The notes under the pieces: model-generated
The model's database searches: none
Seen by the model: the letters and a program-made list of their open reading frames with translations, nothing else
Told to the model about the DNA's origin: nothing
Assembly: GCF_000368925.1 (NCBI RefSeq)
Contig: NZ_KB849755.1
Span: 1,418,620-1,482,619, forward strand
DNA: 64,000 nucleotides
Direction: 5' to 3'
DNA from: Acinetobacter bereziniae LMG 1003 = CIP 70.12
GTDB lineage: Bacteria > Pseudomonadota > Gammaproteobacteria > Pseudomonadales > Moraxellaceae
Made by a program: the position numbers and the translations under genes
In this document: piece after piece, positions 8,512 through 17,402 of the stretch
How the letters are laid out: each line of letters opens with the position of its first letter
Numbering within the stretch: position 1 is the first letter of the stretch

Positions 8512-8707
8512 ATTTCGTCCTTCTTCATTTTCACGTATTTTCTGAATTTTATTACGTTAATGGTTTTCTTTTATAACATGAATTCTTCGTCATCTGTAGG
8601 CAATAGACATAGATTATTTTAATAATCTATTCTTAAATTCAGTTATTCGCTTTTTCTTAACAAGATGATTTCTCATTCTATGACATTTATATTTAAAAAT
8701 ATCTTGA

Positions 8708-9025
8708 TCATTGTGATGCTAAAAATTGCTTGGCTTTTTCTCCGACAAAGCGACGTCCTAAATTATCTCCTGAAATCCATTCATCAGGACTAAATAAATC
8801 AAATAATCCAACTTTGATCAAAGTTGGAATGGCAAGTATCAGTTCTTGTTCAACTTCCTCTCTTAAACCTTGGTTATATAAATCAATATTGTGCAACATG
8901 GTCGCTACAGTTCCTGTTTGCACTTTAGTCCCATCTTTCAAAGTAACCGCTGGGAGAACTTCACCCTCTTGAATAATTTTCTGGTTAATACTCGATAGTT
9001 GGTTTGAATTTTGGATTGATGACAT
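8708..9025 (-). CDS. Hypothetical protein, 105 aa
   Basis: A small soluble protein with no signal peptide. It has a beta-rich first half (LPAVTLKDGTKVQTGTVATML) followed by an acidic helical part (LREEVEQELILAIPTLIKVGLF) and ends with FSPDEWISGDNLGRRFVGEKA. A GAGGAA ribosome-binding site precedes the ATG. I cannot assign a function. Confidence 0.65.
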   Translation of the reverse strand: MSSIQNSNQLSSINQKIIQEGEVLPAVTLKDGTKVQTGTVATMLHNIDLYNQGLREEVEQELILAIPTLIKVGLFDLFSPDEWISGDNLGRRFVGEKAKQFLASQ

Positions 9026-9070
9026 CTTTATTCCTCAACATTTAACATATTTTCTTTTCAATAATAAAAA

Positions 9071-9093
9071 AAGCACCGCTTTAAGCAGTGCTC
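9071..9093 (-). terminator. Rho-independent terminator after infC
   Basis: AGCAC..GCT / AGC..GTGCT forms a stem with one mismatch. On the minus strand it is followed by seven T, and it lies 18 bases past the infC stop. Confidence 0.85.
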
Positions 9094-9111
9094 TTTTCTA
9101 CAAATGTAACA

Positions 9112-9663
9112 TTACTTTTTCTTTTTAGGTCCAAGTAACATACCCATTTGACGGCCTTCCATTTTTGGTGCTTGTTCAACTACACCTGATTCAGCGACGT
9201 CTGCTTCAATTTTTTGTAATTGCGCAAGACCCAACTGTTGGTGAGCCATTTCACGACCACGGAAACGTAGAGTAATTTTGACTTTGTTGCCTTCTTCAAG
9301 AAACTTCAGAATAGCACGCAACTTAACATTGTAATCACCAACGTCTGTACCAGGGCGCAACTTAATTTCTTTCACTTGAACTTGATGCTGTTTCTTTTTC
9401 GCATCTTTTTGCTTTTGCTTCAGGTCAAATAAATGTTTGTTGAAATCCATGATTTTACAAACAGGTGGCTCTGCATTCGCCACGATCTCAACAAGATCAA
9501 GATCAGCTTCTTCAGCAGCACGCAAAGCTTCAGCAAGTGAAACGATGCCTTTTTGCTCTCCATCTGCAGCAACGAGACGCACTTCTTTAGCTTTGATCTC
9601 ATCATTTAATGCAGGACGATTGCTTTTAGCACCTTGTTGTTGGTTACGGTCAGGCTGTTTAAT
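9112..9663 (-). CDS. infC: Translation initiation factor IF-3
   Basis: IF-3 binds the 30S subunit, prevents premature 50S joining and checks start-codon choice. The protein is 183 residues when read from an ATT codon, giving the normal N-terminus (KQPDRNQQQGAKSNRPALNDEIKA) ahead of EVRLVAADGEQKG. There is no ATG or GTG that would give a full-length N-domain; the in-frame GTG at 9582 would remove about 27 residues. AUU is the known autoregulatory start of infC. A GGAG lies 8 bases before it, inside the last codons of thrS, whose stop is only 5 bases upstream. Linker helix rich in Lys (KQKQKDAKKKQ) and C-domain are intact. Confidence 0.96.
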   Translation of the reverse strand: MKQPDRNQQQGAKSNRPALNDEIKAKEVRLVAADGEQKGIVSLAEALRAAEEADLDLVEIVANAEPPVCKIMDFNKHLFDLKQKQKDAKKKQHQVQVKEIKLRPGTDVGDYNVKLRAILKFLEEGNKVKITLRFRGREMAHQQLGLAQLQKIEADVAESGVVEQAPKMEGRQMGMLLGPKKKK

Positions 9664-9668
9664 CTTTC

Positions 9669-11591
9669 TTACTCCACAATATACCGGCCGCGTTCGGCTA
9701 CGGCTGCTTTCACTAGGTCAACAAATGCATCTATCGACATAGTACCTAAATTTTTTCCAGAGCGAGTACGGACATTCACAGTACCTTCCTCGACCTCACG
9801 ATCTCCGAGTACTAATAAGTACGGAATACGCTCTAATGTACGCTCACGAATCTTAAAGCCGATTTTCTCATTTCTCAAGTCTGAAATTGCTCGAATTCCA
9901 TTTTCTTTGAGTTTGGCGACGACTTGTTCACAAGCTTCCGCTTGAGAATCGGTAATATTCATGACACATGCTTGGATTGGAGCCAACCATGGTGGCATAA
10001 AGCCTGCGTAGTGTTCAATTAGTATACCAATAAAACGCTCAAAACTGCCAAGAATTGCACGATGTAACATCACAGGATGGTCACGATCGTTATCTTCTGT
10101 TACATATGAAGCGTCTAAACGTAACGGCAAGTTAAAGTCACACTGAATTGTACCGCACTGCCAAATACGACCTAAGCAATCTTTCAGTGAGAATTCAATC
10201 TTAGGACCATAAAAAGCACCTTCGCCAGGTTGTTCTTCCCAAGTTAGGTTCGCAGCATCTAGCGCATCTGCTAGAGATTTTTCTGCGACATCCCAAAGTT
10301 CATCGGCGCCAACACGTTTTTCAGGACGAGTAGACAACTTCATTTGAACGTCTTCAAAGCCAAAGTCTTTATAAACGTCTAAAGTGAGTTTAATAAAGTC
10401 TGCAACTTCTTTACCAATTTGTTCAGTTGTACAGAAAATATGCGCATCATCTTGAGTAAAACCACGTACACGCATAATGCCGTGTAACGAACCTGATGGT
10501 TCATTACGATGACATGAACCGAACTCTGCCAAACGAATTGGAAGATCACGGTAAGACTTTAAGCCTTGGTTGAACACTTGCACATGACATGGGCAGTTCA
10601 TTGGTTTTACAGCATAGTTACGACTTTCTGAATGTGTCGTAAACATATTTTCTGCATAGTTTGCAGCATGACCAGACTTTTCCCACAGTGTAAAGTCTAC
10701 AATCTGTGGTGTTTTAATCTCTTGGTAGCCATTATCCTGCTGAACTTTACGCATATATTGTTCAAGCACTTGGTAAATCGTCCAGCCATTGGCATGCCAG
10801 AACACCATACCAGGCGCTTCTTCCTGCATATGGAACAAGTCTAAGGCTTTACCAATTTTACGGTGATCACGTTTTTCAGCTTCTTCGATACGCTTAATAT
10901 AAGCAGCTAATTCTTTTTTATCTGCCCAAGCTGTACCATAAATACGCTGTAATTGTTCATTCTTCGCATCACCACGCCAGTATGCACCAGAGATTTTAGT
11001 GAGTTTAAATGATTTTAAGAATTTAGTATTTGGAACGTGTGGACCACGACACATATCTAAATAATCTTGATGATAGTACAAGCCCATTTGAGTTTCTTCA
11101 GGCATGTCTGCAATCAAGCGCAATTTATAATCTTCACCACGCGCAGTAAATTCAGCAATGACTTCATCACGAGGCGTCATTTTTTTAATGACATCGTAAT
11201 CTTGATCGATAAGCTTTTTCATACGCTCTTCGATCGCAGCCATGTCATCTAATGTAAATGGACGAGGCATCCAAATGTCATAGTAGAAACCTTCTTCAAT
11301 GACAGGACCAATCACCATTTTAGCTTCTGGAAAGAGTTGTTTTACCGCATGACCCACCAAGTGTGCACAAGAGTGACGAATAATCTCGACACCATCTTGA
11401 TCTTTTGGAGTGATGATTTGTAATGTTGAATCTTCGGTAATTAAATCACTTGCATCGACTAAGCGATCATTTACTTTCCCTGCAACTGTATTTTTAGCCA
11501 GTCCAGGTCCAATACTTTGAGCAACTTCCATAACGGAAACAGCATGATCAAAACTTTTCTGATCGCCATTTGGCAATGTGATAATAGGCAT
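9669..11591 (-). CDS. thrS: Threonyl-tRNA synthetase
   Basis: Full length at 640 residues: TGS domain (1-60), second additional editing domain with HSCAHLVGHAVKQL (about 73-86), class II catalytic core with motif 2 RxE region (FGSCHRNEPSGSLHG) and motif 3, and a C-terminal anticodon-binding domain. It charges tRNA-Thr in the cytoplasm. The ATG has GGAT upstream. infC follows after 5 bases, so the pair is translationally close and co-transcribed. Confidence 0.98.
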   Translation of the reverse strand: MPIITLPNGDQKSFDHAVSVMEVAQSIGPGLAKNTVAGKVNDRLVDASDLITEDSTLQIITPKDQDGVEIIRHSCAHLVGHAVKQLFPEAKMVIGPVIEEGFYYDIWMPRPFTLDDMAAIEERMKKLIDQDYDVIKKMTPRDEVIAEFTARGEDYKLRLIADMPEETQMGLYYHQDYLDMCRGPHVPNTKFLKSFKLTKISGAYWRGDAKNEQLQRIYGTAWADKKELAAYIKRIEEAEKRDHRKIGKALDLFHMQEEAPGMVFWHANGWTIYQVLEQYMRKVQQDNGYQEIKTPQIVDFTLWEKSGHAANYAENMFTTHSESRNYAVKPMNCPCHVQVFNQGLKSYRDLPIRLAEFGSCHRNEPSGSLHGIMRVRGFTQDDAHIFCTTEQIGKEVADFIKLTLDVYKDFGFEDVQMKLSTRPEKRVGADELWDVAEKSLADALDAANLTWEEQPGEGAFYGPKIEFSLKDCLGRIWQCGTIQCDFNLPLRLDASYVTEDNDRDHPVMLHRAILGSFERFIGILIEHYAGFMPPWLAPIQACVMNITDSQAEACEQVVAKLKENGIRAISDLRNEKIGFKIRERTLERIPYLLVLGDREVEEGTVNVRTRSGKNLGTMSIDAFVDLVKAAVAERGRYIVE

Positions 11592-11847
11592 ATTTAAAAA
11601 TCCTTAAGGAGTGATGCCCCGTACAATGGAGCATGTCACCGCGAGATTATGATCGAGGAAGATCCTCAAGATAAAATCGGTGGAACAAAATAAAAAGTGT
11701 GTCAAATTTTACACCTTTGCTGAATATTTATAAACCTTTGTCTTCAATTAATCTAAATTTTAGTTTTTGATTTTGTCGAAACAGTCATTTATCATCGCCG
11801 CGTGACATTTTATTGACTTTAAAAACATAAAACGAATGGATAACTAA
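11592..11847. promoter_or_regulatory. Intergenic leader upstream of thrS, divergent from a lipoprotein gene
   Basis: A 256-base divergent region. Near thrS there is a perfect hairpin, GAGGA-AGA-TCCTC (11655-11667), and a CTCCTTAAGGA inverted motif immediately before the thrS ribosome-binding region. In E. coli ThrRS represses its own mRNA through leader hairpins, so these are candidates for such control, but no tRNA-like shape was established. Confidence 0.35.
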
Positions 11848-12921
11848 ATGAATTCGGTAAACTTAACTAAACTTAGTTCAGCAATACTTGTCGGCTTGGC
11901 ATTAACAGCCTGTGGTGGCGGTTCTAGCAATAACGAACAAACATCAAATATAGCCAATACACAAAGCCAATCTGAAAAAATTGAATGTAGTAATGGACTT
12001 CCCAAAAATCTTAAAACGACTGGACAAGGCTTTTTTAGTGATGAAATCTATTCTCTAGAGACACAACCCAATGACAGTGGTGATGAAAATGTTATCGTAT
12101 TATATTCAAATAAGCTTACCAATGGTGTGATATACCAAAATCTCACGACCTTACTTAAGAATCAACCAAAGCAAATAAATATTGATTTTTTAGAATCATA
12201 TCTTTTAACGAAATCTAAACTCGATACCAGCTTTAAACAAAACAATTTGACGATTGGCTTTCCACTAGGGTATCTCATCAGCCAAGATGACAACTCAGCA
12301 ATATTCAATAGTTTTACCGATAAGTGTACGATTCATATAGAAAATCAAATTAAATTAAATTTAAAACACATCGATATTTCGGGAATGACTATTGCTGATC
12401 TCTTTAAATATTACGACTATCCAAATGCTGGTAATGTAGAGCGTTATATAAATTCAGACCTAGCCCAGATTATAATCAACAACCATAAAGGTTCTTTAGA
12501 AAAATTATTAGCAAATCAGACAAAGTTTCCTTCTGGTTCTAAACTCAGCTATGTTGAGCAATCAATATTTAATACACCTACAATTACATTTAATGACAGT
12601 GATCTAACTGATTATAAATCCTTAGAAGAGTTTACTGATAACACTGAACTTCCATCTGGATACATTTGGCATAAAGATCAATTTGCAGGTTATAAAGTTG
12701 TCTATCCAATCAATCCAACTACAGGTATCTCCAAGAGCTTTATTGATAACTATACTGGCGTAGAAATGAATGGAAAAATATATCAAGCATATCAAGTTAT
12801 TTCTGGAGATTTAATAAAGGATCAAATGGCTCCATTAGAAGACAAACTTGATATGTCAGAAACTTACTTCAATAAAACAGCAGTACAAACTTTAGCGGAT
12901 GCGCTAAATCAAGCACTTTGA
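11848..12921 (+). CDS. Lipoprotein, function unknown, 357 aa
   Basis: The N-terminus is a clear lipoprotein signal: a positively charged start, hydrophobic core, then lipobox LTAC followed by GGG (Cys at 22). The Gly/Ser after Cys does not specify inner-membrane retention, so an outer-membrane or surface location is likely. The mature part starts with a low-complexity linker (SSNNEQTSN) and has no motif I recognise. It is monocistronic, with a terminator after it. Confidence 0.75.
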   Translation: MNSVNLTKLSSAILVGLALTACGGGSSNNEQTSNIANTQSQSEKIECSNGLPKNLKTTGQGFFSDEIYSLETQPNDSGDENVIVLYSNKLTNGVIYQNLTTLLKNQPKQINIDFLESYLLTKSKLDTSFKQNNLTIGFPLGYLISQDDNSAIFNSFTDKCTIHIENQIKLNLKHIDISGMTIADLFKYYDYPNAGNVERYINSDLAQIIINNHKGSLEKLLANQTKFPSGSKLSYVEQSIFNTPTITFNDSDLTDYKSLEEFTDNTELPSGYIWHKDQFAGYKVVYPINPTTGISKSFIDNYTGVEMNGKIYQAYQVISGDLIKDQMAPLEDKLDMSETYFNKTAVQTLADALNQAL

Positions 12922-12945
12922 TTTGATCTATCATTTTTTATTTTT

Positions 12946-12971
12946 AAAACCGCTATTTCTATGGCGGTTTT
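12946..12971. terminator. Bidirectional terminator between convergent genes
   Basis: The stem AAAACCGC / GCGGTTTT with a 10-base loop and flanking A/T runs lies between the lipoprotein gene and the convergent aldolase-like gene. Confidence 0.88.
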
Positions 12972-12981
12972 TTTTATATAT

Positions 12982-14142
12982 TCACTCTCTAAAGCTTTGC
13001 CATTTTTTAAAACTTCGATCTAAATAATAAGTCAGCTGAGCAAACTGAGGAATAATGGCTTCACTTTGAGTCGGTCGTAAAAATACAAAATCATCAACTT
13101 CGATTTGAGTTGTTTTTGGTACATTCACCATTTCTTGATTGGTACTGCGCCCATATAACACATGAGGATGAATCCCTTGAGGATAAACATAGTCAGCCAT
13201 CCAATAGCCCCCATAAACAAATAATGCTTTAGACCGATGTGGAAGCTTATTCAAGATCGTTAAACCCGGTAATTGGGAATATGGCAATACTTTTAGTACA
13301 GCTGTTGCAATCCATAGACACGCCTGCAAAACACGCAACCCTTCACTGTCGAAGTCACTTGGTTTAAGCAACATTGAACCAAAAGCAAGATCATTACACA
13401 CACTCTGTTTTACGTGCAGATAAAAGGTGGGACTTCCCCCACCATTAAAACAAAGATGAGCATGCCAAAGCTGAGGAAATTGCTGTTGAATGATATCTTT
13501 GTAGCATTGGTACGTTGCTTGTGACTCCTGATACGCCACCTCAACTTTCTTGATGACAGGGGGTAATTTTGTTACATGGGCATCATAACCCATCAACCCT
13601 GAAAATTTTAAATTGTCAGGATGCTGCTCAATCAACCTGAGTAGTTCAATCATTTGCGCTTTTGAGTCTACACCTCCACGATGCAAACCCACATCTATCT
13701 CGATATTGATTTGAAGCTGAATTGCTAAAACTTTCGCCACTTCAAGATATTGTAATAAACGTGCCTTGGTATCTACCAACCACTGAATATTGGCGTGTTC
13801 CGATTGAGGATGCTGGGTATAAAACTGCTGTACAAGCCTTACAGGCATCGGCTTTCCCAGTAAAACATCAGCTTCTGAAAAATTTTCCAAAATCGGTAGC
13901 AATTGAGGTAAATGGAAAACCATAAAACGTTGTGTGGACAACTTAGCACTTACCGTCTTGAGCAATTCCATAGATGCTAAAGATTTGACCACAAGACGAG
14001 GCTGTAAATGGGTTGCGTATTTAAACTTGGTTGTTGCATATTGCAAATTTTGCTCCAAAGCTTGACCATCAATGATCAATTGCGGTAGCGCATCTGCAGA
14101 TTGTTTTAAATCACGATTTAATTGTTCAAAAAAATGATTCAT
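12982..14142 (-). CDS. D-threonine-aldolase-like PLP enzyme (fold type III)
   Basis: A 386-residue enzyme with an alanine-racemase-type TIM barrel at the N-terminus. The PLP lysine is Lys53 in RLVVKSLAS; EIDVGLHRGG and HLCFNGGGSPTFYLH are typical of the D-threonine aldolase / eukaryotic D-serine dehydratase family. That family cleaves or dehydrates D-beta-hydroxy-alpha-amino acids, usually with a metal held by His-x-Cys or His-x-Asp near the C-terminus. Here the corresponding place reads PTQSEA (Gln359-Ser360-Glu361), so the metal site appears altered. It is the last gene of an operon after a ceramidase-like hydrolase and an FAD oxidase. I infer cleavage of a long-chain 2-amino-3-hydroxy acid to glycine and a fatty aldehyde. 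AAGGA precedes the ATG by 6 bases. Confidence 0.75.
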   Translation of the reverse strand: MNHFFEQLNRDLKQSADALPQLIIDGQALEQNLQYATTKFKYATHLQPRLVVKSLASMELLKTVSAKLSTQRFMVFHLPQLLPILENFSEADVLLGKPMPVRLVQQFYTQHPQSEHANIQWLVDTKARLLQYLEVAKVLAIQLQINIEIDVGLHRGGVDSKAQMIELLRLIEQHPDNLKFSGLMGYDAHVTKLPPVIKKVEVAYQESQATYQCYKDIIQQQFPQLWHAHLCFNGGGSPTFYLHVKQSVCNDLAFGSMLLKPSDFDSEGLRVLQACLWIATAVLKVLPYSQLPGLTILNKLPHRSKALFVYGGYWMADYVYPQGIHPHVLYGRSTNQEMVNVPKTTQIEVDDFVFLRPTQSEAIIPQFAQLTYYLDRSFKKWQSFRE

Positions 14143-14227
14143 CGCATATCCTTATATTTTACTATTCATTTGCGGTATACCCACTTGATTCAGTCTTATT
14201 GATCCATCATTGCGCCAATACCCTGAA

Positions 14228-15502
14228 TTACGCTGTAAAGAATAACTTTTCTAAATACGGATTTAAAAACTTTTGCGTAGGGTCCAACTGAGCCCTTAAC
14301 TGCATAAAATCATCCCACTTTGGGTATAAGGCTTGGAGCTGTGAAGCCCCCATATTATGCATTTTCCCCCAATGTGGGCGACCTCGATAATGCTGAAAAA
14401 TCGGTTCAATTTCATCAAATAATTGGTTTGGAGCTTGTTTGTGATATTGATGAACTGAAATTGAAATCGAATCTTGCTGATAAAACGGACTCAACCAAAT
14501 ATCATCGCCTTTGACAAAACGAAACTCTACTGGAAAAAATGTTTGTGCTTTAGCATGTTTTAATGCGGTTAATACTGCTTCTAAACATTCCATACCAGAC
14601 TCAACTGGAATCTGATATTCCATCTCATTAAACTTTGTTTCGCGTGGAGTTGGAAAAATTTGACTGGACCAATCGACGAATGTGGTGGGTTTGATAAAGA
14701 CACCTAATAATTTTTGCAATTTTGGATTCAATGCAGGAAAAGATTTCGTCAAACTACAGCATATCGTAAGTAAGGCATCTTCTGATGGCCATGATAATTT
14801 TCTCGGTTGAATATCCTCATCTGTGATGTCGAGTGTTTTTAATATCAATTGGTCTGCGTGTGAAAATGCAAAGCACTCAATATGGCGATGTTGCGTTTTC
14901 CAAAGATCGATATTTTCAAAAAATTCTTTAACTGAACAAAGTCGCACATGCTCCTTCAACTTATAACGAGGTTTGTTTTGCATGGTGATCTTGGTGAGTA
15001 TTCCTAAACTTCCTAAAGATACACGCCCTGCTTCAAAAATATTGGGATTGTCTTGGCGACTACACGTCAGTATATCTCCTGAAGCTGTTAAGAGTTCGAA
15101 GGCTTCCACATAAGCAGAAATACAGTGCAAATTCAGACCAGTTCCATGTGTTCCAGTCGATACTGCCCCAGCCAAGCTTTGTTGATCAATATCCCCTTGT
15201 TGCATTAAAGACTGTTGTATTGGTTCTAAATATTGATCCAAATTAAACAACCGTGTTCCTGACCAAATATTGGCTTGTGTTAATGCTGTATTTACGTTCT
15301 CTACACCAGAAAAATGATCTAAGGATAATAGTGTCGCATCGGTACAAACCAACGGGGTAAATGAATGACCAGCACCTACCACACGAATTTTATGATGGTT
15401 TTGAACAATATTTTTTAATTCATCTATACTACTGGGTTTTAAAATATGTTCTGGTTGAGAATGTTGAAACCCAGACCAATTGTTCCATTTTTGCTGATTC
15501 AT
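14228..15502 (-). CDS. FAD-linked oxidase of the D-arabinonolactone / alditol oxidase family
   Basis: A 424-residue VAO-fold flavoprotein. The N-terminal FAD domain has VVGAGHSFTPL with His46, the position that in relatives forms the covalent histidyl-FAD bond, and GAVSTGTHGTG. The C-terminal ALO domain ends with the family's RPHWGKMH motif. Relatives oxidise aldonolactones or the primary alcohol of alditols using oxygen or a cytochrome. There is no signal peptide. The ceramidase-like start is upstream with only 12 bases between the two genes, so they are co-transcribed. In this context the substrate could be the C1 alcohol of a sphingoid base; that is inferred. Confidence 0.8.
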   Translation of the reverse strand: MNQQKWNNWSGFQHSQPEHILKPSSIDELKNIVQNHHKIRVVGAGHSFTPLVCTDATLLSLDHFSGVENVNTALTQANIWSGTRLFNLDQYLEPIQQSLMQQGDIDQQSLAGAVSTGTHGTGLNLHCISAYVEAFELLTASGDILTCSRQDNPNIFEAGRVSLGSLGILTKITMQNKPRYKLKEHVRLCSVKEFFENIDLWKTQHRHIECFAFSHADQLILKTLDITDEDIQPRKLSWPSEDALLTICCSLTKSFPALNPKLQKLLGVFIKPTTFVDWSSQIFPTPRETKFNEMEYQIPVESGMECLEAVLTALKHAKAQTFFPVEFRFVKGDDIWLSPFYQQDSISISVHQYHKQAPNQLFDEIEPIFQHYRGRPHWGKMHNMGASQLQALYPKWDDFMQLRAQLDPTQKFLNPYLEKLFFTA

Positions 15503-15514
15503 AATGCTGATCCT

Positions 15515-17281
15515 TTAGCGCACTGCGGTTTTTACACTGCCATGATTTGTTCTCAGGTCTATTTCGTGTTGTGAAATTTTTGTAGGACGAGTGACTTGAT
15601 CAAACTTGCGTTGCGACTCATCAATCATTAATTGGCTTGCAAGATATTGAAACTTGTATTGAATTGCAGCATGTGTCCACTGCCCATATAAGGTGTGCGC
15701 GCCTTCATAGGCTTGCTCTTGATACTCTTCTTGTGTGGTAATGTATCCCATATAATCATTGCAGTAAGACACTAGAGCCGTGGTTGAAATCATCTGATGA
15801 GTTGTCATTTGCTTTGCCACTGTTTGAATCAAACGCTGCCCTGCTGTCGTGGTAATCTCTCCTGGACAGCACACCAATGCCAATGCACCAATGTGAATAA
15901 TCTGTAAAGGAATAACACTCGGAACAAGTGGACTGGTCTGAATCGCACCTGCTTTCACTTGTCGATTCATTTCTGCAATAAGAGGATCAACAAAACTCGG
16001 GGTGAAATCCAGCGGCTTACCCAATAATTGATTGTCAGGGCTTTCAAGCACAATATCTTTGGGAAATTGAGCGTCATACAATGCTTTATATTTTGCATAA
16101 TCTGGTGCATTTGGATCTGCTAAACGTTTCTTACGTACTTGCCTTGACAGCAGTGTTAAAATTTTAATGATAGGCTTTGACGCACCTTGACCATCAACGG
16201 GTGTTCCGCCCATAAATCCAACACCATGACAAGCAGCACTGGTTCTCATCTTCTCAGACTTTTGACTGAACTCGCTTGGGATTTCAACCTGACTTAAATC
16301 AACATAACTCAAAATGGCATCTATACCGCCTTTTAGACACATGCTTCCAATCGCACTTTTATTTTGATTCTCAGAATTTTGAAGATCTATTTTAGTTAAA
16401 GCCTTGATGGCTAACTCACTTTGATAGCGCCCATTTTGTTGGGCATATTGATATTCTTTTTCACCTTTGATTCGACTGCGAATTATATTTTGTTTCGGAC
16501 CATGAAAATGTGGAGATACATCTCCAGCTGTGGCTTGTGCAAATATTGCAACAGGATTTTGCACACCTTGTTGCAATAAATACTCTTCACTCTGTATCGC
16601 AGCATATCCCTTGTTATCACCATCATGTGCATTGAGTTGATTACCCAAACATGTAGCATGTACGCCAAATAATGAGATAAATGCAACAAGTTGCTGATCA
16701 CGATAAAATCCAATTAATTGCATTTCACGATTTAAGGCAAGGTGAGTTTCAGCCTCAGTTCGATGTATCACGTCTGGATTGCGATTATAGGCATCTAATG
16801 ATCGATTCCATGCGACTGGTGTATCTTGAGGAAATTGACAGGTTTGATAAAAAATTTCTGTTTCTTGTTCCGATTGAATCGCTTGAAGAATACTGGTCAA
16901 AGCAGCATTGACCACAGCATTTAAATGCTCAGGAACAAAACCCGGCGTCGGCATATTATATAATGCTTCATAGGCACAGCCACCTGGTCCAGAATGGGTA
17001 TGCGTCGCCATCAATACCAATCGTTGCGGATTAAATTGTTCGTTCAACTTTTCAGTTAAAGCTTTAACTACACCTTCACGCATTGCATAGGTAATACAAC
17101 CTAAATCCAAACAGCAAAATAATAAGGGTTGTTCTGAGTCTGAACGGCGAATACTGAAACTTCGTGCAAATAAGGCTGTACGTTTTACATAAGCGCGATG
17201 TGACCACATGCCATAACCAAACATGGCATAACCTTGTGGTTGGATTTCAATCTCTTGCTTTGCCCAGCCTACCCTAAACAT
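15515..17281 (-). CDS. Neutral/alkaline ceramidase-like hydrolase
   Basis: Neutral ceramidases hydrolyse the amide of ceramide to a sphingoid base and fatty acid. The catalytic features seem complete: MATHTHSGPGG (His94/His96), FGVHAT (His208), the nucleophile motif GDVSPH (Ser256), PGEITTTAGQRL (Glu475), and NDYMGYITTQEEY (Tyr513), matching the zinc ligands and serine known in the Pseudomonas aeruginosa enzyme. At 588 residues it is shorter than secreted ceramidases and has no signal peptide: the protein starts directly in the first strand (MFRVGWAKQEIEI). It may therefore act in the cytoplasm. It is the first gene of the operon, divergent from an AraC-family regulator; AAAGGA lies before the ATG. 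Confidence 0.88.
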   Translation of the reverse strand: MFRVGWAKQEIEIQPQGYAMFGYGMWSHRAYVKRTALFARSFSIRRSDSEQPLLFCCLDLGCITYAMREGVVKALTEKLNEQFNPQRLVLMATHTHSGPGGCAYEALYNMPTPGFVPEHLNAVVNAALTSILQAIQSEQETEIFYQTCQFPQDTPVAWNRSLDAYNRNPDVIHRTEAETHLALNREMQLIGFYRDQQLVAFISLFGVHATCLGNQLNAHDGDNKGYAAIQSEEYLLQQGVQNPVAIFAQATAGDVSPHFHGPKQNIIRSRIKGEKEYQYAQQNGRYQSELAIKALTKIDLQNSENQNKSAIGSMCLKGGIDAILSYVDLSQVEIPSEFSQKSEKMRTSAACHGVGFMGGTPVDGQGASKPIIKILTLLSRQVRKKRLADPNAPDYAKYKALYDAQFPKDIVLESPDNQLLGKPLDFTPSFVDPLIAEMNRQVKAGAIQTSPLVPSVIPLQIIHIGALALVCCPGEITTTAGQRLIQTVAKQMTTHQMISTTALVSYCNDYMGYITTQEEYQEQAYEGAHTLYGQWTHAAIQYKFQYLASQLMIDESQRKFDQVTRPTKISQHEIDLRTNHGSVKTAVR

Positions 17282-17402
17282 ATATGGTATTCCTTTATCT
17301 TTTTATGTGATACATCAGCAGAACTAGATTGAATATTAATCAAAAATATGCGATACCAACTAGGGTAAAAGCAACAACAATATGGGGGGCTAAACGGACT
17401 TT
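17282..17402. promoter_or_regulatory. Divergent promoter region with repeated GATAC and AACTAG elements
   Basis: Between the regulator and the ceramidase operon, GATAC occurs at 17309-17313 and 17352-17356, and AACTAG at 17322-17327 and 17358-17363, in the same orientation. These could be AraC-type half-sites, but the internal spacing differs (8 bases in one copy, 1 in the other). Confidence 0.3.
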
